The translations under genes and the position numbers were made by a program. From Bacteroidota bacterium (GTDB lineage Bacteria > Bacteroidota > Bacteroidia > Chitinophagales > Chitinophagaceae), in NCBI GenBank assembly GCA_023386235.1, contig JAEWKC010000006.1:124001-188000 (forward strand): 64,000 bases of DNA, read 5' to 3'. A model generated the notes under the pieces. It searched no databases, had not been told where the DNA came from, and worked only from the letters and a program-made list of their open reading frames with translations. This document shows, one piece after another, positions 1 to 9,167 of the stretch; within the stretch, counting starts at the first letter, position 1, and each line of letters starts with the position of its first letter.

Positions 1-2769
1 CCGCAGATAGTAAATTTTACCAAAAATACCTATGGTGCCGACAGCAGAAACTGGTCTGTGGCACAGAACAATGACGGCATCTTATTTTTTGGCAACGGCG
101 AAGGCTTACTCAGCTTTAACGGGGCTAAATGGACAATCAATAAACTGCCCGATAACCAAACGGTAAGAGCGGTAGCCGTGGACAACAATGGGAGAATATT
201 TACCGGCGGATATGGTGAGTTTGGCTATTGGGAAGCTTTGCCCAAAGGACCGCTTACGTATACATCCTTAAACGCTCAGGTAGAAAAGCCGATTTTCAAA
301 AAAGAAGAAGTATGGAAAATATTGCCCGCGGCTGACGGCGTTTTTTTTCAGTCTTTTTCGCAATTATACCGTTACAGAAATAATAAAGTTACTTCTATAG
401 AGCTTCCCGGAAACTTAATGCTGATTTTTTCTATCCGGGGCAAAGATTATATACAGGTATTAGAACGTGGGTTGTATCTGGTGAATAAGGATAATTCGGC
501 TACTAAAATAAATGGCAGTGATGTTTTTAACGATAAAAAAATTATTTCCATAATACCTTTTATCAACAATTCGGTACTCATAGGTACTGTAAAGCACGGG
601 TTTTATATTTACGACGGATTTTCTGTTCAGAAGTGGGATTCGGAAGCAGGCGATTTTATTCAGCAAAATGATTTAAATGCAGGCATACAGATTGATGACA
701 ATCGTTATGCTTTTGGTACTATACAAAACGGATTGATTATCAGTGACGCTCAGGGCCGCATCATTCATCATATCAACCGGCAAAAAGGCTTGCAAAACAA
801 TACCGTATTGAGCCTGTATAAAGATTTTGCAGGCAATATTGTAGCGCCGCTTGATAATGGAATTGATTATATAGTTATTAATTCGGCACTTACTTTTTTC
901 AAAGACAATCTGGGCAGAATAGGAGCCAGCTATACCGCTCACCAGCATAATAATCATCTGTACATAGGTTCTAATCACGGATTGTTTAATATGAAAATAG
1001 AAAATGCAAATCCGTTTATGCTTTCCGCTATCAATAAAGTTGATAATATTTCAGAGCAGGTTTGGAGCCTTAGCAAAATTGATGATTTGCTTTTGTGTGG
1101 CAACAATAATGCTACCTATACCGTACAGGACAATAACGCGCAAAAAATATCATCTGTACCCGGCGGCTGGTCAATAGAAAAGCTATTGATAAATCCTGAT
1201 TATCTTATTCAGGGCAGCTATATCGGTATAGCTTTATACGGTAAAGATGCTCATGATAGCTGGCAGTATCTGCGATTACTGGATTCTGCCAACAACATAC
1301 CCGCCAAAAAAATTGTTCAGGACAGTAAAGGAAACCTTTGGATCAAGCATGCCAATAAGGGTGTTTTTCACACTAAAATATATAAAGACCTTCGTTCTGA
1401 TAGTCTGAAACCCGTTGAGATAGAGGATTTGCCCGGCCATCCTACAGAAGATTTATATCTCTTTAGTCTCAATAATAAAGTATATATATCTATCGCCGAA
1501 AAAATTTACAATTATAACTATTCTTCAAATAAGTTTTTGTATGATGAACAAATTTCTAAACAGTTAAAAACGTACACTCCTTTCAATGCATTGATACAAG
1601 ACGGAAATAAAGTAATGATAATAAAAGACAATCATACTATTATTATGCTATCTGCTAGGTTAGACGCCGTACAGGAAATAGTTTCATGGAAACAGGCTAA
1701 CTTTTCTATGGTGAATGCTTTTGAAAATATTCTTCGCCTCAATGACAATCTGTATATCATCTGTGGTGAAGAAGGGTTTTTACTCTATGATAATTATTAT
1801 ACCAATCCGGTTAGCTATCGTCCTCAGTTGTTTATAGATAATATTGAAATCTGGAACGGACAAACCTATGTATACGACAGTACAAAAATAAATACCAGGC
1901 TTTCTTACCGCAATAATGGCGTACGCATGAGTATAGCACATCCCTATTTCGACAGGGATATACTATACAGATACTCCATAAGCACTGACGAAAACGATGA
2001 TAAATGGACAGGCTGGACGCGCGATGTAGTGAAGGAATTTTACAATCTGCCTTCAGGAAAATATTACATCAAAGTTCAGTCAGGGTTAAGTGGAGAAATA
2101 ATTCAGTATAGTTTTGTGATTTTGCGTCCGTGGTATGCTTCTATAACGGCTATAATACTGTATGTATTACTGTTTCTGGCTCTGTGTTATTTTATATACA
2201 GGTATGTAAAACAAAGAGTAGATAAGCAGAATGAATATATGCGGCTGCAACATGAGCGCAAACTGCTGGAAGAAAAACGAAAATTTGAGCGTTTAGCCAT
2301 GCTGAAGCACCAGGAAGAGCTCGAGAAAGAAGTGATTATAAAAAACGAAGACGTAGCCAAGTCGGCTATGAAACTCATAAAAAACAGAAAAGCACTTCAA
2401 AAGTTAAAGACAGAAATCAATAAACTCAAAACCGATCATGCCAATGATTCTTCCAACTTTCAGATACAAAAATTAGCCAAGCAACTGGATCGTCTTATTC
2501 AGGATGACCAGGAAGAGCGTAACTTATTTGAAAACGGCTTTAGTAAAGTGCATGAAGGTTTTTTTAACAGGCTGCTTGCCACTTATCCGCAGCTTACATC
2601 GCAGGATTTAAAACTGGCCGCTTACCTGCGTATGAATCTTTCCTCAAAAGAAATAGCTCCGTTATTAGATATATCGGTAAGAGGTGTGGAGATAAAGAGG
2701 TATAGATTGAGAAAAAAGATGAATATTTCTTCCGAAGAGAACCTTACAGACGTAATGATGAAGTTTTAA
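1..2769 (+). CDS. Three-Y / LuxR-type membrane-spanning transcriptional regulator of the PUL (5' end outside window)
   Basis: Reading frame 1 is open from the first base, so the GTG at 58 is not a true start and the gene begins upstream of the window. The N-terminal part (to about 1800) looks like a sensor beta-propeller of the two-component-regulator type. A Y_Y_Y domain follows (about 1890-2110), then one membrane helix (2131-2205), a Lys/Glu-rich coiled coil (2206-2500) and a C-terminal LuxR-like helix-turn-helix (2590-2766). There is no histidine kinase or receiver, so it is a one-component regulator with a periplasmic sensor and a cytoplasmic DNA-binding domain. Its place just ahead of the susC-like gene, on the same strand, suggests that it senses the glycan and activates this locus. 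The family call is firm; the ligand is unknown. Confidence 0.85.
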   Translation, partial: PQIVNFTKNTYGADSRNWSVAQNNDGILFFGNGEGLLSFNGAKWTINKLPDNQTVRAVAVDNNGRIFTGGYGEFGYWEALPKGPLTYTSLNAQVEKPIFKKEEVWKILPAADGVFFQSFSQLYRYRNNKVTSIELPGNLMLIFSIRGKDYIQVLERGLYLVNKDNSATKINGSDVFNDKKIISIIPFINNSVLIGTVKHGFYIYDGFSVQKWDSEAGDFIQQNDLNAGIQIDDNRYAFGTIQNGLIISDAQGRIIHHINRQKGLQNNTVLSLYKDFAGNIVAPLDNGIDYIVINSALTFFKDNLGRIGASYTAHQHNNHLYIGSNHGLFNMKIENANPFMLSAINKVDNISEQVWSLSKIDDLLLCGNNNATYTVQDNNAQKISSVPGGWSIEKLLINPDYLIQGSYIGIALYGKDAHDSWQYLRLLDSANNIPAKKIVQDSKGNLWIKHANKGVFHTKIYKDLRSDSLKPVEIEDLPGHPTEDLYLFSLNNKVYISIAEKIYNYNYSSNKFLYDEQISKQLKTYTPFNALIQDGNKVMIIKDNHTIIMLSARLDAVQEIVSWKQANFSMVNAFENILRLNDNLYIICGEEGFLLYDNYYTNPVSYRPQLFIDNIEIWNGQTYVYDSTKINTRLSYRNNGVRMSIAHPYFDRDILYRYSISTDENDDKWTGWTRDVVKEFYNLPSGKYYIKVQSGLSGEIIQYSFVILRPWYASITAIILYVLLFLALCYFIYRYVKQRVDKQNEYMRLQHERKLLEEKRKFERLAMLKHQEELEKEVIIKNEDVAKSAMKLIKNRKALQKLKTEINKLKTDHANDSSNFQIQKLAKQLDRLIQDDQEERNLFENGFSKVHEGFFNRLLATYPQLTSQDLKLAAYLRMNLSSKEIAPLLDISVRGVEIKRYRLRKKMNISSEENLTDVMMKF

Positions 2770-2785
2770 AATGTTGCAAACATTT
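2769..2785 (+). terminator. Weak stem-loop after the regulator
   Basis: A 7-bp perfect stem (2769-2775 with 2779-2785, loop GCA) overlaps the stop codon of the regulator. It is followed only by a broken T-rich stretch, so it is at best a weak terminator. The 230 bases between here and the susC-like gene otherwise hold only AT-rich sequence and the promoter at 2922-2953. Confidence 0.3.
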
Positions 2786-2921
2786 GTTTGTAGATAAGAA
2801 TTATTTTTAGAATATTATAAACTAAAAGATTATACTTTATATTTTTTATTAATGATGAGTATGTGATGTAATAAATAGAGGTTATTTTTTATGTAAGATG
2901 TGAATTTGATGTAGTGTTTTT

Positions 2922-2953
2922 TTTGTAGTAATATGTCCAAATTGTTAAGTTTG
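2922..2953 (+). promoter_or_regulatory. Bacteroidota-type promoter of the susC-like gene
   Basis: A -33 box TTTG (2922-2925) and a -7 box TAAGTTTG (2946-2953) are separated by 20 bases. Both match the Bacteroidota consensus TTTG / TAnnTTTG. The expected start of transcription is near 2958-2960, leaving a leader of about 40 bases before the ATG at 3003. Confidence 0.75.
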
Positions 2954-3002
2954 AGGATTGTTTTTCGGATTTAGACAATTTTTTAATGCAAAATTAATAT
3001 TT

Positions 3003-6000
3003 ATGAAAAAATGTTATCTTTTCATTTTAGTCATCTTACTATCTCCATTATGTATGTCAGCGCAAACTACATCTTATAGTGGAAGAGTCAGTGATCTTGA
3101 ATCTAATGCCACTATACCTGGTGCCGCGATACAAGTTGTAGGCACTAATACTGGTGCTATCTCATCCTCTGATGGAACTTTTTTGATATCAGCACGTCCG
3201 GGAGATGTATTAGAAATAACCAGTTTAGGGTATGATATGAGTAGAATTACTCTAGGCGACTCTACTTTTTTAGAAATTCTTCTTTTGCCCCAAGTTGCGC
3301 AGACAGCAGGGAATGAAGTAGTAGTAGTGGGCTATGGCACGCAGCGTAAAATAGACGTTACGGGCTCTATCACCCAGGTGAGTGGAGAAGAAATAGCCAG
3401 AATGCCCAATACCAATCCTGTGAGTTCGTTGCAGGGAAAAGTGCCGGGTTTAACTGTGGTTAACTCCGGTCAGCCCGGAGCAGCTCCCACCGTAAGAATA
3501 AGAGGTATAAACAGTACGAACAGTGCTTCACCTTTATATGTTGTGGATGGCGTTTTGCACGACAATATAGATTTTCTTAATCAGGCGGATATAGAGACTA
3601 TGGATGTATTGAGAGATCCATCCTCTATTGCCATTTACGGTTTGCGTGGAGCAAATGGCGTGATAGCTATTACTACTAAAAGAGCTGCCCGCGGACAAAC
3701 AAGAGTGAACCTGCAAAGTTCAGCAGGCATTAATAAAATAGTAAATCTTATAGATGTAACAGATGCTGCCGGATTTAAAAAATTATATGATATGCAGTTG
3801 GCCAATATTGGAGCTGTGCCATTTGATTATACTAATTATACAGCCAATACAGATTGGCAAAAACTTATCATCAGAAATGCGTTTCTAACAAATCACAGCT
3901 TAAGTATTTCTAATAGCGGTGAAAAAACAACGTCTTTGATAAGTCTTGGCTATAATAAAAACCAGGGAGTAATAAAATATGGAGAATATGAACGTATTAC
4001 GGCGCGCTTAAATCAGGAAATAAAAATTACTGATAATATTAAAGTAGGAGGCGACTTGGCAGGTTCATACTGGAAACTAAATCCCACGAATGTAACGTTG
4101 ACCAATGCTTTGTGGGCAGCACCTATAGTGCCTGTGCAAGCAGGAGAAGGTTTATATTACAGTATGCCTTCCTTCCAAAGAGCAGAGGTGGGAAACCTTG
4201 CAGCTACGATGGAAAGGAACAGAAATACAAATATAAATCGTGGTTACAGATTGGTAGGCAATGTTTTTGCAGAAATTAAGTTTTTGAAAGACTTTACATG
4301 GAGATCGACTTTCTATACTGATCTCGGCTTTAATAATAACAGAGGCTACAGCCCCCTGCCTTACAGATTTATAAACTTAGGAGAACAAGGAGGAGGTACT
4401 GATACTACTTTTGATAATCGTCAGTTTACAAGCGTTTCTCAAGGTCAGCAGGAGTTTAGAAAATTTCAGCAAGATCATACTTTAACTTGGGATAGGAATT
4501 TACAAAATGGCCATAGATTAACGGCTATGACAGGATTTACCACCGTGTATGAAGATAATACAAACTTGAACGGAAATAGAAGAGATACTAGTGTGAATGT
4601 TCCCAATGATCCTAATTATTGGTATTTAAGTGTCATTAATGCCAATAATCCGGGTACCTACGGAGGTGGAGGAAGTAAAAATTCCTTAATGGGCTTTTTT
4701 GCCAGAGCTAACTATGCCTACAAAAACAAATATCTTTTAAATGCAACTATTCGTAGAGACGGGAGTTCTAAGTTTGCTCCGGCCAATCGTTGGGGTACAT
4801 TTGGAAGTGTTGGTGCCGGCTGGGTAATATCTCAGGAAGAATTCTTTGACAATATTGAAAAAATAAATTTCTTAAAATTAAGAGCATCATGGGGTAAGAT
4901 CGGAAACTCAAATGGTGTGGCAAACAATCTTTATCAGCCTGGCATTTCCAATGCATCTACAGCTATATTCGGAGATAATGTATACACTGCTATTCAGGCA
5001 GCTTATATCCCCGATCCTAATCTACATTGGGAAGTGGTAAGAGGTATAGACATTGGACTGGAAATGAGAGCGTTGGATAATAGATTAAATACAGAAGTAA
5101 CTTGGTATGACAGAACTACTACTGATATTCTCACACAACTACCTATACCTAATGATGATAGATTCTTCTTTACCAATTTAGGTAAAATTACCAATAGAGG
5201 TATTGAAGTATCAGCAGGTTGGAACGACAGGCTTGATAATGGGTTTAGCTATGGAATCGGCGGTAATTTCAGTTATAATAAGAATACTGTAAACTCTATT
5301 GGTGATAATATTGGTTTTGAAATATTAGGAAATGGTGGAGCTAACAGAACCATTACAGGATACTCTATTGGGCATTTCTATGGCTATGAACAAGTAGGAA
5401 TTTACCAGACAGTAACACAAATGGAAAATTCACCCTATTTTGCCAATGCTCGCCCAGGCGATATAATGTTCAGAGATATTGATGGTAATGATACTATCAC
5501 TTCTGCAGACAGAACTTACCTGGGCACTCCGTTTCCTCCATACAGTTTTGCATTAAATCTAAATTTCGGGTTTAAAGGTTTTGATCTATTAATAGAAGGG
5601 CAAGGCGTAGCCGGCAACAAAATTTTTGCGCAGCGCCGCACCAGATATTTTACTACATTAAATTACGAAAGCAATCGCTTAAATGCCTGGACAGGACCGG
5701 GTACATCTAATATAGAGCCTATTCTAGACAATACAAGAGGAAACAACTTCCTGTTTAGCAGTTACTTTTTGGAGCCGGGAGATTATTTCCGTTTACGTAC
5801 GGTGCAATTAGGCTATACTTTTAATCAAGAAAAACTAAGCAATAGTATATTTAAGCAAGCAAGAATTTATATAAGCGGTCAGAACCTGTACACATGGACA
5901 AGAGCCACAGGTTATTCTCCTGAGCCTCCCATTGGAAGTATCACCGGTGGTGGTGCTGACAATGGAGTGTATCCAATACCGGCTTCTTACACATTTGGTA

Positions 6001-6017
6001 TAAATCTTACTTTCTAA
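3003..6017 (+). CDS. SusC/RagA-family TonB-dependent outer-membrane transporter
   Basis: This is the energy-dependent outer-membrane channel that imports oligosaccharides, working as a lidded pore with the adjacent SusD-like lipoprotein. The 1004-residue product has a signal peptide cleaved after A20 to expose Gln, a carboxypeptidase-regulatory-like domain (about 24-100), the hallmark segment VVVVGYGTQRKIDVTGSIT at the start of the plug, and a long beta-barrel ending in an aromatic residue (GINLTF). I chose the ATG at 3003 over an upstream in-frame ATG (2958) because it starts the signal peptide directly and leaves room for the promoter. It lies 25 bases before the susD-like gene. The length is normal for the family. 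The substrate is inferred from the downstream GH144 and GH3 enzymes. Confidence 0.95.
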   Translation: MKKCYLFILVILLSPLCMSAQTTSYSGRVSDLESNATIPGAAIQVVGTNTGAISSSDGTFLISARPGDVLEITSLGYDMSRITLGDSTFLEILLLPQVAQTAGNEVVVVGYGTQRKIDVTGSITQVSGEEIARMPNTNPVSSLQGKVPGLTVVNSGQPGAAPTVRIRGINSTNSASPLYVVDGVLHDNIDFLNQADIETMDVLRDPSSIAIYGLRGANGVIAITTKRAARGQTRVNLQSSAGINKIVNLIDVTDAAGFKKLYDMQLANIGAVPFDYTNYTANTDWQKLIIRNAFLTNHSLSISNSGEKTTSLISLGYNKNQGVIKYGEYERITARLNQEIKITDNIKVGGDLAGSYWKLNPTNVTLTNALWAAPIVPVQAGEGLYYSMPSFQRAEVGNLAATMERNRNTNINRGYRLVGNVFAEIKFLKDFTWRSTFYTDLGFNNNRGYSPLPYRFINLGEQGGGTDTTFDNRQFTSVSQGQQEFRKFQQDHTLTWDRNLQNGHRLTAMTGFTTVYEDNTNLNGNRRDTSVNVPNDPNYWYLSVINANNPGTYGGGGSKNSLMGFFARANYAYKNKYLLNATIRRDGSSKFAPANRWGTFGSVGAGWVISQEEFFDNIEKINFLKLRASWGKIGNSNGVANNLYQPGISNASTAIFGDNVYTAIQAAYIPDPNLHWEVVRGIDIGLEMRALDNRLNTEVTWYDRTTTDILTQLPIPNDDRFFFTNLGKITNRGIEVSAGWNDRLDNGFSYGIGGNFSYNKNTVNSIGDNIGFEILGNGGANRTITGYSIGHFYGYEQVGIYQTVTQMENSPYFANARPGDIMFRDIDGNDTITSADRTYLGTPFPPYSFALNLNFGFKGFDLLIEGQGVAGNKIFAQRRTRYFTTLNYESNRLNAWTGPGTSNIEPILDNTRGNNFLFSSYFLEPGDYFRLRTVQLGYTFNQEKLSNSIFKQARIYISGQNLYTWTRATGYSPEPPIGSITGGGADNGVYPIPASYTFGINLTF

Positions 6018-6042
6018 TCCGATTAATCTAAAAAATATTAAT

Positions 6043-7587
6043 ATGAGACGAATACATAATAATAATTTCTTCCTATTCTTATTAATAGCTGGAGTGTTTA
6101 CAATTACAGGCTGTAAAAAAGATTTTTTAGACACGCAGCGTCAGGGAGAGTATACAGCTGATAATTATCCCTATCCCGGTGGTTCCGGGCCGTACGATCA
6201 GTTCATTTTTGGGGCATATAATGATTTAAGAAGCTATTCTGTACACGTAGATGGTTTTGTGGTGGCTACAAGTATCAGAAGTGATGATGCAGACAAAGGC
6301 AGCACGCCTACAGATGGTGGCGCAGATGTGATAGGCATGGATAATTTCCCGGCCTTACCTGCAGGAGGCAGAGCAAATGCCTTGTGGACAGGCTATTACG
6401 GATTGATTAATAAATGTAATAGCGCTATCGCTAATATTGATACTTTATCTACTATTGTTGCTACGGAAGATATTAAACAGCAGTCCAGAGCAGAGGTGAA
6501 GTTTTTAAGAGGCTATGCCTATTTCATGCTGGTACGTTTGTTTGGCAATGTGCCTATCATTGATACTATCTACGCAGACCCTGCGGCACAGCAGGTAGTT
6601 CCTCAAAGTGCGCCTGCGCAGGTTTATGCTTTTATTGAAGAAGATTTGAACTTTGCAGCACAATATTTACCTATAAGCTGGGATCAAAGTCAATTTGCAG
6701 GAAGGCTTACAAAGGGAGCAGCCAATGGCATGCTGGCAAAAGTATATCTGACACAAAAAAAATGGGCTCAGGCCGCATCTGCCGCACAGCTGGTAATGAA
6801 TTCCGGACAATATGATTTGTCTGTAGATTACGGCGTATTATTCACAGAGCAAGGAGAAAACAGCAAAGAATCTGTTTTTGAAGTACAGGCTACAGCATCT
6901 GCTTCTATTACACAGGCCAATGGTATTCAATATAATAATCTGCAAGGTGTAAGAGGATCCGGTGATTGGAACTTAGGTTGGGGATGGAATACACCCAGTA
7001 CTTATTTAGAAGCAGCTTATGAGGCAGGAGATCCACGCAAAGCCAGAACAATTTTATATACATCTACCTCTTCTACTCCTCATTATTCTTATTATGGAGA
7101 ATTGTTGCCAAGATATCCTGATCAGGTTCCTAATCCAAGATACAATCATAAAGTATTAGGCAATCCTGGTCTGAGAAATTCTATTAGTCGTGGAACCTGG
7201 TGGTTAAACGTAAGAATTTTACGCTATGCAGATGTGGTCTTAATGTATGCAGAAGCAGCCAATGAATTAAATAATGTTACTGATGCAAGAACTGCTTTAA
7301 ATTCTGTAAGAGCACGTGCAAGAAAAGGAGCTGCCGCAGGTGTGCTGCCTGATGTAACTGCTAATAGCCAAACTGAATTACGTAATGCTATAAGACATGA
7401 AAGAAGGATAGAACTGGCAATGGAGCACGACAGATTTTTTGACTTGGTGAGATGGGGTATTGCAGCACAAGCTTTACATGCAGCCGGTAAGCCTAATTTT
7501 ACTGCCGGTAGAGATGAGTTGTTGCCCATACCACAGCAACAAATAGATCTAAGTAAAGGAGTATTGAAACAAAACCCCGGATATTAA
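6043..7587 (+). CDS. SusD/RagB-family glycan-binding outer-membrane lipoprotein
   Basis: This is the surface lid that captures glycan for the SusC-like channel. The 514-residue product has a lipoprotein signal with lipobox Cys at residue 24 (TITGC), a TPR-rich alpha-helical body, and the typical SusD C-terminal motifs YAEAANEL, ALNSVRARA and ERRIELAMEHDRFFDLVRWG. It lies 25 bases after the susC-like gene and 22 bases before the DUF4886 gene, so all three should be co-transcribed. The family is certain; glycan specificity is inferred from neighbours. Confidence 0.95.
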   Translation: MRRIHNNNFFLFLLIAGVFTITGCKKDFLDTQRQGEYTADNYPYPGGSGPYDQFIFGAYNDLRSYSVHVDGFVVATSIRSDDADKGSTPTDGGADVIGMDNFPALPAGGRANALWTGYYGLINKCNSAIANIDTLSTIVATEDIKQQSRAEVKFLRGYAYFMLVRLFGNVPIIDTIYADPAAQQVVPQSAPAQVYAFIEEDLNFAAQYLPISWDQSQFAGRLTKGAANGMLAKVYLTQKKWAQAASAAQLVMNSGQYDLSVDYGVLFTEQGENSKESVFEVQATASASITQANGIQYNNLQGVRGSGDWNLGWGWNTPSTYLEAAYEAGDPRKARTILYTSTSSTPHYSYYGELLPRYPDQVPNPRYNHKVLGNPGLRNSISRGTWWLNVRILRYADVVLMYAEAANELNNVTDARTALNSVRARARKGAAAGVLPDVTANSQTELRNAIRHERRIELAMEHDRFFDLVRWGIAAQALHAAGKPNFTAGRDELLPIPQQQIDLSKGVLKQNPGY

Positions 7588-7609
7588 TAATTATTAAACT
7601 ACAAATAAT

Positions 7610-9097
7610 ATGTTACGTATAAATAAATCATTTTTCCGTTATCTGCTAACTGTGCTGGCATCCGCTCTACTTTTTGTTTCCTGCACTAAAGTGGGCAATC
7701 CTAATAATCTTCCCGATGTTTCTCCCTCTGATTATCAAGGGAAGAATGATGGTATCATCAAAATACTTGCAATAGGCAACAGTTTTTCAGAAGATGCTAT
7801 TGAAAGTCACTTATATGAATTGGCACAAGCTACAGGAGATTCAATCATCATAGGTAATTTGTATATAGGAGGAGCTTCACTTAATTTGCATGTAGATAAT
7901 GCTACTAAAAATGCATCTATTTACAGTTATAGAAAAATAAAAAACGGCATTAAAAAAACGTATTCTAATGTATCTATTGCCACTGCAATGGCAGACGAGC
8001 CTTGGGATTATATAAGTTTTCAGCAAGTAAGTCAGGAGTCTGGTATATTCAGCACTTTTCAGGAAAAATTACCAACACTATATAACTATGTAAAAGAAAA
8101 AGCCTTAAATCCGAATGTGAAATATTTGTTACATCAAACTTGGGCCTATGCACAAAACAGTACGCATGATGGTTTTGTTAATTACGATAAAGAGCAAATG
8201 AAAATGTATAATGCTATTGTAAATACATACAATCAGGCTAAATCGCTTATAGGTGCAGAAAAAATTGTACCATCCGGTACGGCTATTCAAAATGCAAGAA
8301 CGAGTGTAGTGGGAGATAATTTTACTAGAGATGGCTATCATTTGAGTATTCCTTTTGGCAGATACGTTGCTGCGGCAACCTGGTACGAAGCAATTTTCGG
8401 AAAATCCTCTGTTGGAAATAATTATAAACCATCTGAGCTTTCAGATTTTGAAGCAAGCATTGCTCAGAATGCAGCACATTATGCTATACAGAATCCAAAT
8501 GCGGTTACTGAAATGGTTCATTTTCAGGGCGATGGAAATTTTGCAGGCAGTATATACCTAAACTTTGGTACTGCTACCCCTCCGGCTCCGTGGAATGGTC
8601 TGACCGGCTTTACGGCAGGTTCGTCCGTTGCTTTGAAAAATAATACTAATAACTATACAGGTATAGGAGCTACAATTGTTGATAGATTTAACGGAGCAAA
8701 TACATCCGGAGAGAGTGCTACAACTACAGACTTTAATATGCCTTCCTCTGTATCGGCATCTGCATTTTTTGGCAACTCTAAAGCAACTTTTGGTGGATTG
8801 TTGATTAAGCAAAGTACATTAAAAATTACCGGATTAGACAAAAATATGAAATACAACTTCTGCTATTATGGTTCAAGAAATTCTTCCAATGATAATAGAG
8901 AAACTAAATTCATTACCACCGGTAAGAATGAAGTAATAGTAAGACAAAATTCGTCTAATAACAAAACTGTAATATCTTGTGCACAAGGTGTACAACCTGA
9001 CGATAATGGAGAGATTACTATAACGATTACCGCAGGAGAAAATAATAACAATGGTACAGGTTTCTTTTATGTAAATGCCATGAGGATTACTAAATAG
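7610..9097 (+). CDS. DUF4886 (SGNH-like) surface lipoprotein with C-terminal beta domain
   Basis: The 495-residue product has a lipoprotein signal (lipobox Cys 25, LFVSC). A DUF4886 domain follows (about 50-280), with a GDSL-like nucleophile block AIGNSFSEDA (Ser 58) and a DGYHLS segment that fits the Asp-His pair of SGNH hydrolases. From about residue 300 there is a separate Gly/Asn/Thr-rich domain that looks like a beta-sandwich. I do not recognise it; it could bind carbohydrate. The gene sits where many PULs encode a SusE-type surface glycan-binding protein, and no SusE/F gene is present. It may therefore both bind and de-esterify glycan at the cell surface. The domain call is good; the activity is not established. 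Confidence 0.8.
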   Translation: MLRINKSFFRYLLTVLASALLFVSCTKVGNPNNLPDVSPSDYQGKNDGIIKILAIGNSFSEDAIESHLYELAQATGDSIIIGNLYIGGASLNLHVDNATKNASIYSYRKIKNGIKKTYSNVSIATAMADEPWDYISFQQVSQESGIFSTFQEKLPTLYNYVKEKALNPNVKYLLHQTWAYAQNSTHDGFVNYDKEQMKMYNAIVNTYNQAKSLIGAEKIVPSGTAIQNARTSVVGDNFTRDGYHLSIPFGRYVAAATWYEAIFGKSSVGNNYKPSELSDFEASIAQNAAHYAIQNPNAVTEMVHFQGDGNFAGSIYLNFGTATPPAPWNGLTGFTAGSSVALKNNTNNYTGIGATIVDRFNGANTSGESATTTDFNMPSSVSASAFFGNSKATFGGLLIKQSTLKITGLDKNMKYNFCYYGSRNSSNDNRETKFITTGKNEVIVRQNSSNNKTVISCAQGVQPDDNGEITITITAGENNNNGTGFFYVNAMRITK

Positions 9098-9117
9098 ATA
9101 TAATCGCAATTATATAG

Positions 9118-9150
9118 GAAGCTATTGGATTCTTTTCAATAGCTTCTTTT
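9118..9150 (+). terminator. Intra-PUL stem-loop, probable partial terminator
   Basis: A perfect 10-bp stem (9118-9127 with 9137-9146, nine-base loop) is followed by TTTT and then an A-rich stretch just before the GH144 gene. It probably lowers expression of the enzymes relative to the transport genes, or protects the 3' end of the transport mRNA. Confidence 0.55.
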
Positions 9151-9167
9151 AAAATAAAAAAATAAAA

